Shown piece by piece: positions 33,882-38,648 of a DNA stretch of 38,648 nt. The DNA is from Pseudomonadota bacterium (GTDB taxonomy: Bacteria; Pseudomonadota; Gammaproteobacteria; Burkholderiales; Ferrovaceae), in assembly GCA_021850135.1 (NCBI GenBank), contig JAJZRV010000012.1, forward strand, positions 1 to 38,648, in the 5' to 3' direction. Below the pieces are notes generated by a model. That model saw nothing but the letters and a program-made list of their open reading frames with translations, ran no database searches and had not been told where the DNA came from. Made by a program: the position numbers and the translations under genes. The stretch's first letter is position 1, and the number at the start of each line of letters is the position of its first letter.

Positions 33882-35529
33882 AACGGATGCGCTTGGGTCG
33901 CGCCCCTTCGTCGCCCAGGCGTTTCTTTTTGTCTGCTTCGTATTCCTGGTAGTTTCCTGCAAAGAAGACCACCTGAGACTCGCCCTCAAACGCCATGATG
34001 TGGGTGGCGATGCGGTCCAGGAACCAGCGGTCGTGGGATATGACCATCACGCAGCCAGCAAATTCCAGAAGGGCATCTTCCAGGGCACGCAGGGTTTCCA
34101 CGTCCAGATCATTGGAGGGTTCATCCAGCAGCAGCACGTTGCCGCCCTGGATCAGGGTCTTTGCAAGGTGCAACCGTCCACGCTCGCCACCCGACAGGTT
34201 TCCGACGATCTTCTGCTGGTCGGCGCCCTTGAAGTTGAAACGGCCGATGTAGGCGCGTGAAGGCGTCTCGAATTTGCCCACGGTCAGGATGTCTGCGCCA
34301 CCGGAAATTTCTTCCCACACGGTTTTCTTGTTGTCCAGGGCATCGCGGGACTGATCCACGAAAGACAGCTTGACGGTGGGACCGATCTTGATGCTGCCCG
34401 AGTCGGGTTTGTCCTGGCCCGTGATCATGCGAAACAGGGTGGATTTACCGGCACCGTTGGGGCCGATGATGCCCACGATGGCGCCCGGAGGGATGGCAAA
34501 ACTGGTGTGATCCAGCAACAGGCGGTCGCCAAAGCCCTTGCTGACGTCATTGAATTCAATCACGGTATCGCCCAGCCGGTCGCCCACGGGGATGAAGATT
34601 TCCTGGGTTTCGTTGCGTTTCTGGTATTCCTGCGAGCTCAATTCCTCGAATCGCGCCAGGCGGGACTTGGATTTGGCCTGTCGCCCCTTGGGGTTCTGGC
34701 GCACCCACTCCAGTTCCTTCTGGATGGCCTTCTGGCGGGCGGATTCCTGGGATTCCTCCTGTTTGAGGCGGGCCTCCTTCTGTTCCAGCCAGGAAGTGTA
34801 GTTGCCCTTCCAGGGAATGCCATGCCCACGGTCCAGTTCGAGGATCCATTCGGCGGCGTTGTCGAGGAAATACCGGTCATGGGTGACGGCCACCACCGTA
34901 CCTGGAAAACGCTGCAGAAACTGCTCGAGCCAGTCCACGCTTTCCGCGTCAAGGTGGTTGGTCGGCTCGTCGAGCAGCAACATGTCCGGTCTGGAGATCA
35001 GGAGGCGGCACAGGGCCACGCGGCGCTTCTCACCCCCGGACAGCTGTCCGATGCGGGCATCCCAGGGGGGCAGGCGCAAGGCGTCGGCAGCCACTTCCAT
35101 CTGGAGTTCGGCGGTATGGCCATCCGATGCATTGATGATGGCCTCCAGGCGTGCCTGCTCGGCAGCGAGGGCATCGAAATCGGCATCGGGTTCGGCATAG
35201 GCGGCGTACACGGCTTCCAGGGCCTTCTGGGCCGAAAGCACTTCGCCCAGTCCCTGCTCCACAGCCTGGCGCACGGTGATATCCGGGTCGATCTGCGGTT
35301 CCTGCGACAGGTAACCGATGCTCAGATTGGGCATGGGCGTGGCTTCGCCCTCGATTTCCTTGTCAATCCCTGCCATGATGCGAAGCAGGGTGGATTTGCC
35401 CGAACCATTGAGCCCGAGCACCCCGATCTTGGCGCCAGGAAAGAAACTCAGGGAAATGTCCTTGAGGATCTGCCGTTTCGGGGGGACAATCTTGCTGACC
35501 CTGTTCATCGTGAATACGTACTGTGCCAT
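33862..35529 (-). CDS. ettA: EttA, ribosome-associated ABC-F ATPase (translational throttle)
   Basis: The start is the ATG at 35529 (MAQYVFTMNRVSKIVPPKRQ), which gives 555 residues, the same as E. coli EttA; the frame is open 28 codons further up without family resemblance. There are two ABC domains: Walker A GLNGSGKST (39-47) with LSGGEKRRVALC and LLLDEPTNHLD, and GPNGAGKST in the second with LSGGERGRLHLAKTL and LLLDEPSNDLD. The charged linker between them (LEQKEARLKQEESQESARQK region) is the P-site tRNA interaction segment. EttA binds the E site and gates the first peptide bond according to ATP/ADP ratio. The gene is monocistronic, converging with the SNF2 gene. Confidence 0.96.
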   Translation of the reverse strand: MAQYVFTMNRVSKIVPPKRQILKDISLSFFPGAKIGVLGLNGSGKSTLLRIMAGIDKEIEGEATPMPNLSIGYLSQEPQIDPDITVRQAVEQGLGEVLSAQKALEAVYAAYAEPDADFDALAAEQARLEAIINASDGHTAELQMEVAADALRLPPWDARIGQLSGGEKRRVALCRLLISRPDMLLLDEPTNHLDAESVDWLEQFLQRFPGTVVAVTHDRYFLDNAAEWILELDRGHGIPWKGNYTSWLEQKEARLKQEESQESARQKAIQKELEWVRQNPKGRQAKSKSRLARFEELSSQEYQKRNETQEIFIPVGDRLGDTVIEFNDVSKGFGDRLLLDHTSFAIPPGAIVGIIGPNGAGKSTLFRMITGQDKPDSGSIKIGPTVKLSFVDQSRDALDNKKTVWEEISGGADILTVGKFETPSRAYIGRFNFKGADQQKIVGNLSGGERGRLHLAKTLIQGGNVLLLDEPSNDLDVETLRALEDALLEFAGCVMVISHDRWFLDRIATHIMAFEGESQVVFFAGNYQEYEADKKKRLGDEGARPKRIRFKPLRA

Positions 35530-35762
35530 CGTGCCTACTTCCGCAAGTCTGAAAACAGCGAGGTTACCAGAGCCGCCACATGGCAGCGAATGATTTTGCT
35601 CGAAATGGTCCACGGGAACCGGCGCGCTGCGTTAGACTCAAACGATCTGTAGTACAGCCTGACGCCAACCCGCTGGTGATGCTACAAATCTTCACAAAAT
35701 CTTTGCGATTTAAAAAGAGCTATTGATTTACAATGCGTTATGTAATCATTTTGGAGATTTAC
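35530..35762. other. Divergent intergenic region between ettA and the glycine-zipper lipoprotein gene
   Basis: This 233-base gap must hold promoters for both flanking genes. The right third is AT-rich and contains a good -10-like TACAAT at 35729-35734, but I see no well-spaced -35 for it. No open frame or RNA gene was recognised. Confidence 0.4.
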
Positions 35763-36443
35763 ATGAAAATAAGATCCCTTGCAGCACTGACCTTGACCGC
35801 CCTTGCTGCCGTCGCGCTCTCCGGCTGCACCACACCGGGTGTCGGCGGCTCCGACTACACTTATGGCCAAGTCCGCGGTGAGCAGTCCGTACGACTGGGC
35901 ACCATCGAAAGCATTCGCAAAGTGAAGATCCAGCCGGGTGAACCCGGCGCCGTAGGCCTGCTCTCGGGCGCGGTTGCAGGTGCCGCACTCGGCCATACCG
36001 TGGGGCAGGGCACGGGCAATGCGGCATCCACCATCTTGGGAACGATTGCCGGTGCCGCTGCGGGAGAAGCCATCGAAAGTTCAGCATCCACCAAGGAAGG
36101 CCTTGAAATCACGGTGCGCCTGGATAGCGGGTATGTCATCGCCGTCACCCAGGGCGCCGATGAAGACTTCCGCGTCGGCGATCGCGTCCAGATCCTGGGT
36201 GGTGGCGGAGCCACGCGGGTGACGCGCCTGGATCCCGCATCCACCCTGAATAACGCCCGCCCGATGGCCCCGCCGCCCACCAACGGCAGCATGCCACCCC
36301 GTAACGCACCGCCGCCTGCGCCTCCTGCCAACAGTGCACCGAGTAACCTTTCCGAACAGATCCTTTATTTCTGCCCGGACAGCAATGCGTACTATCCTGC
36401 GGTGCCCACCTGCAAGTCGCCCTGGATGAAGGTCGTCAAGTAA
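35763..36443 (+). CDS. Glycine-zipper outer-membrane lipoprotein (SlyB / 17-kDa antigen-like)
   Basis: The ATG at 35763 is preferred over an in-frame ATG ten codons earlier, because GGAG (35753-35756) is six bases ahead and the signal peptide then starts MKIRS. The 226-residue product has a lipobox LSGC (Cys22) and a glycine zipper (GLLSGAVAGAALGHTVGQ and ILGTIAGAAAGEAIE, about 66-105) like the Rick_17kDa_Anti family. A small beta domain (LEITVRLDSGYVIAV, DFRVGDRVQIL) follows, then a proline-rich stretch (about 165-195) and a Cys-containing tail (YFCPDSNAYYPAVPTC). SlyB-like proteins help outer-membrane integrity. The tail after the proline linker is not part of SlyB and may bind wall or fold independently. 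Monocistronic. Confidence 0.85.
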   Translation: MKIRSLAALTLTALAAVALSGCTTPGVGGSDYTYGQVRGEQSVRLGTIESIRKVKIQPGEPGAVGLLSGAVAGAALGHTVGQGTGNAASTILGTIAGAAAGEAIESSASTKEGLEITVRLDSGYVIAVTQGADEDFRVGDRVQILGGGGATRVTRLDPASTLNNARPMAPPPTNGSMPPRNAPPPAPPANSAPSNLSEQILYFCPDSNAYYPAVPTCKSPWMKVVK

Positions 36444-36470
36444 GAAAAGAGGGCAGGCGCCTGGTTTTGA

Positions 36471-36497
36471 CGGAGCCCCGCTTTTGCGGGGTTTCTG
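36471..36497 (+). terminator. Hairpin terminator after the lipoprotein gene
   Basis: CCCCGC (36476-36481), TTTT loop, GCGGGG (36486-36491), then TTTCTG. The stem is GC-rich and strong; the T-run is modest. Confidence 0.65.
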
Positions 36498-36522
36498 TCG
36501 CGCATATTATTTAACATAATAT
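36492..36522 (+). promoter_or_regulatory. AT-rich perfect inverted repeat, possible operator/promoter ahead of rfbB
   Basis: ATATTAT (36504-36510) and ATAATAT (36516-36522) mirror each other around TTAAC. TTTCTG (36492-36497), 17 bases, CATAAT (36515-36520) could be a promoter overlapping the repeat. Confidence 0.4.
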
Positions 36523-36539
36523 ACATTATACGCAGCTTC

Positions 36540-36585
36540 AGTGCCGGCACCCCGTTGTCCCCGGGGGCACTTCCGGCGTCGCCGG
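36540..36585 (+). other. GC-rich stem-loops in the rfbB leader
   Basis: AGTGCC (36540-36545) pairs with GGCACT (36566-36571) with further inner CCCG/CGGG pairing, and CCGGC-GTC-GCCGG (36573-36585) forms a second hairpin. They lie between the AT-rich repeat and a possible extended -10 (TGCTAAGAT, 36599-36607). Their role is unknown. Confidence 0.35.
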
Positions 36586-36649
36586 CCACCTTCCAACCTG
36601 CTAAGATGCGGGACTTTCATTCTGTTCTGGCGCTGACGCCTAGAAGACC

Positions 36650-37720
36650 ATGATTATTGTGACTGGTGGTGCTGGATTCATCGGATCCAACTTCGTTCTC
36701 GACTGGGTTCAGTCTACTAATGAGCCGGTGATCACGCTCGACAAGCTGACCTACGCCGGCAACCCCGACAACCTGGCCACCATTGACCATGGTCGCCAGC
36801 ATCATCTCGTCAAAGGCGACATCGGCGACCCGGCGCTGGTGCGAAGCCTGCTGCGCACCCACAAGCCGCGCGCCATCATCAACTTTGCCGCCGAAAGCCA
36901 TGTGGACCGTTCGATTCACGGGCCCTCCGATTTTATCGAAACCAATGTAGTGGGGACGTTTCGCCTGCTGGAAACGGTCAGGGCCTACTGGAGCGAGCTC
37001 GATGGCGCAGCCCGGGCGGCATTCCGCTTCCTTCATGTGTCCACGGACGAAGTCTACGGCTCGCTCAGCGCAACGGAACCGGCCTTTTCCGAAACGACGC
37101 CTTATGCGCCCAACAGCCCTTATTCCGCATCCAAGGCCGCTTCGGACCACCTGGTGCGCGCCTGGCACCATACTTACGGATTGCCGGTGCTGACCACCAA
37201 CTGCTCCAATAATTACGGCCCCTACCAGTTTCCCGAAAAGCTGATTCCGCTCATGATTCTCAATGCGCTGCATGGCAAGCCGCTGCCGGTTTACGGCGAT
37301 GGCCAGAACGTGCGCGACTGGTTGTACGTGACGGATCATTGCAGCGCCATCCGGCGCGTCCTCGAAGCCGGACGCCTTGGCGAAACCTACAACATCGGCG
37401 GCAACAGCGAACGGACCAACCTGCAGGTGGTCCACGCACTCTGCGCGATCCTGGACCGGCTGCGCCCCAATCCCGCCTTGGGCAGCCACGACGCGCTGAT
37501 CCAGTTCGTGAAGGATCGCCCCGGGCATGACCGGCGCTATGCCATCGATGCCCGGAAAATCCGCAAGGAACTGGGCTGGACGCCTGCGGAAACCTTTGAA
37601 TCGGGCCTGGAAAAAACCATCCAGTGGTACCTGGACCACAGCGAATGGACGCAACGCATCACGAGCGGCGCCTATCGCGAGTGGATCGAAAAAAATTACG
37701 CGGAACGGACGCCCTCATGA
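36650..37720 (+). CDS. rfbB: dTDP-glucose 4,6-dehydratase
   Basis: The 356-residue extended short-chain dehydrogenase has the NAD-binding GGAGFIG (6-12), LDKLTYAGN (30-38) as in RmlB, STDEVYG (131-137) with the catalytic Thr132-Asp133-Glu134, and YSASK (Tyr158, Lys162). [15 protein letters not shown] and [10 protein letters not shown] complete the family pattern. It turns dTDP-glucose into dTDP-4-keto-6-deoxyglucose, the second step towards dTDP-L-rhamnose and other deoxysugars of LPS or glycans. The stop overlaps the rfbA start by ATGA. The ATG at 36650 lacks a clear ribosome site. Length and residues are normal. Confidence 0.96.
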   Translation: MIIVTGGAGFIGSNFVLDWVQSTNEPVITLDKLTYAGNPDNLATIDHGRQHHLVKGDIGDPALVRSLLRTHKPRAIINFAAESHVDRSIHGPSDFIETNVVGTFRLLETVRAYWSELDGAARAAFRFLHVSTDEVYGSLSATEPAFSETTPYAPNSPYSASKAASDHLVRAWHHTYGLPVLTTNCSNNYGPYQFPEKLIPLMILNALHGKPLPVYGDGQNVRDWLYVTDHCSAIRRVLEAGRLGETYNIGGNSERTNLQVVHALCAILDRLRPNPALGSHDALIQFVKDRPGHDRRYAIDARKIRKELGWTPAETFESGLEKTIQWYLDHSEWTQRITSGAYREWIEKNYAERTPS

Positions 37721-38595
37721 GAAAAGGCATCATTCTGGCCGGAGGCTCCGGCACACGTCTCTACCCGGTCACCCAGGTCATCTCCAAGCAGCTGCTGCCG
37801 GTGTATGACAAGCCCATGATCTATTACCCGCTCAGCACCCTCCTCCTGGCCGGAATCCGGGACATCCTCGTCATTTCAACGCCCCAGGATACGCCGCGCT
37901 TCGAGCAATTGCTGGGCGACGGCGCGCAGTGGGGCATTTCGATCCAGTACGCGGTGCAGCCCAATCCGGAAGGGCTGGCCCAGGCCTTCCTGATCGGCAA
38001 ATCCTTCATCGGCAATGACCCCAGCGCACTGGTCCTCGGCGACAACATTTTCTATGGACACGACTTCTCCGGCATGCTGGACCGCGCATTGCAGCAGCAG
38101 GAAGGCGCCACCATTTTTGCCTATGCCGTCACCGATCCGGAGCGCTACGGGGTGGCCGAATTCGATGCCACGGGACGCGTCATCAGCCTGGAAGAAAAGC
38201 CGGCGCATCCACGCTCGCGCTACGCCGTGACGGGACTCTACTTCTACGACAACCAGGTCTGCGATCTTGCTGCGAGCCTCAAGCCCTCCCCGCGCGGCGA
38301 GCTTGAAATCACCGACCTCAACCGCTGCTACCTGGAACAGCGCCAGTTGCATGTGGAACTGATGGGACGCGGCTTTGCCTGGCTCGATACCGGAACCCAC
38401 GAATCGCTTCTGGAGGCTGCGCAGTACATCCAGACCGTCGAAAAACGTCAGGGGCTGAAGATTGCCTGCCCTGAGGAAATCGCCTATCGCAAGGGAATGA
38501 TCACGGCAGCCGAGCTGGAAGCGCTGGCCGCGCGCATGAAGAACAACGGCTACGGCCAGTACCTCTACCGTATCCTGAACGAGCAGCTTTTCTAG
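37717..38595 (+). CDS. rfbA: Glucose-1-phosphate thymidylyltransferase
   Basis: The start is the ATG at 37717, which overlaps the rfbB stop; the frame is open to 37624 but that part is shifted rfbB sequence. The 292-residue product has the nucleotidyltransferase signature [11 protein letters not shown] (9-19) with [31 protein letters not shown] and EEKP, typical of RmlA. It makes dTDP-glucose from glucose-1-phosphate and dTTP, the first and feedback-controlled step of dTDP-rhamnose synthesis. Order rfbB-rfbA is common in proteobacterial LPS clusters. rfbC and rfbD, if present, must lie beyond the right edge or elsewhere. Confidence 0.96.
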   Translation: MRKGIILAGGSGTRLYPVTQVISKQLLPVYDKPMIYYPLSTLLLAGIRDILVISTPQDTPRFEQLLGDGAQWGISIQYAVQPNPEGLAQAFLIGKSFIGNDPSALVLGDNIFYGHDFSGMLDRALQQQEGATIFAYAVTDPERYGVAEFDATGRVISLEEKPAHPRSRYAVTGLYFYDNQVCDLAASLKPSPRGELEITDLNRCYLEQRQLHVELMGRGFAWLDTGTHESLLEAAQYIQTVEKRQGLKIACPEEIAYRKGMITAAELEALAARMKNNGYGQYLYRILNEQLF

Positions 38596-38648
38596 GCGCG
38601 GTGCGCGCCGAACAGCGGCTCCACCAGGGGTCATGCCGGGATAGATCG
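38596..38648. other. Right-edge sequence after rfbA
   Basis: Fifty-three bases with a short GC stem (38595-38600 with 38604-38609) but no T-run. No start of a further gene is recognisable before the window ends. Confidence 0.4.

Noticed and set aside
38592-38648. Minus-strand tail ending PLFGAHRA at the right edge, possibly the end of a converging gene
   Set aside because: A stop codon lies a few codons before it in the same frame, so it is not an open continuation of a gene from outside.
1-38648. CRISPR arrays, insertion sequences, rRNA or prophage genes
   Set aside because: No regularly spaced repeats, transposase, integrase or phage-like proteins were seen on either strand.

Overview
The window looks like a chromosomal stretch of a Gram-negative bacterium, most likely a betaproteobacterium (Nitrosomonadales/Gallionella-Thiobacillus-like is a guess). 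Outer-membrane lipoproteins, an RND efflux pump with an outer-membrane channel and an MlaF-type ATPase indicate a double membrane. The divergent aromatic aminotransferase/uvrB pair beside tRNA-Asn, and a rpfF / rpfG-rpfC locus, fit that group. Base composition is not uniform: the left quarter (1 to about 8750) is visibly more AT-rich than the rest.

Region 1 (1-4756, + strand) is the end of a surface-glycan cluster. It holds a methyltransferase cut by the window edge, a second methyltransferase, a four-helix EmrE/ArnE-like membrane protein, a DPM1/ArnC-like membrane-anchored glycosyltransferase, and an AsnB-type glutamine amidotransferase. The last four are nearly or fully overlapping.

Region 2 (4860-9937) is a diffusible-signal-factor (DSF) quorum-sensing locus. 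It has a solo HigA-type HTH regulator with its own promoter/operator, the DSF synthase RpfF, and, converging on it, the coupled pair rpfG (receiver + HD-GYP c-di-GMP phosphodiesterase) and rpfC (membrane hybrid histidine kinase with HPt). RpfF makes the fatty-acid signal, RpfC senses it and RpfG lowers c-di-GMP. RpfC carries an extra degenerate receiver domain.

Region 3 (10004-15516) holds housekeeping genes: tRNA-Asn with promoter and terminator, an aspartate/aromatic aminotransferase, uvrB and an M13 metallopeptidase lipoprotein.

Region 4 (29552 down to 15503, - strand) is one long, tightly packed gene series: mlaF-like ATPase, mdtA-mdtB-mdtC-like RND pump, NodT-family outer-membrane channel, glutamine-dependent NAD synthetase, NudC, and a FAD-linked 2-hydroxyacid dehydrogenase. 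Nearly every junction overlaps. The phospholipid-transport ATPase stands without its permease or MCE partners, and its H-loop histidine is a tyrosine.

Region 5 (29598-38595) holds a 1401-residue SNF2 helicase-like protein with a large unassigned N-terminus, the ribosome-associated ATPase EttA (converging on it), a glycine-zipper lipoprotein, and rfbB-rfbA of dTDP-rhamnose synthesis at the right edge. No CRISPR, rRNA, transposase or integrase was seen.
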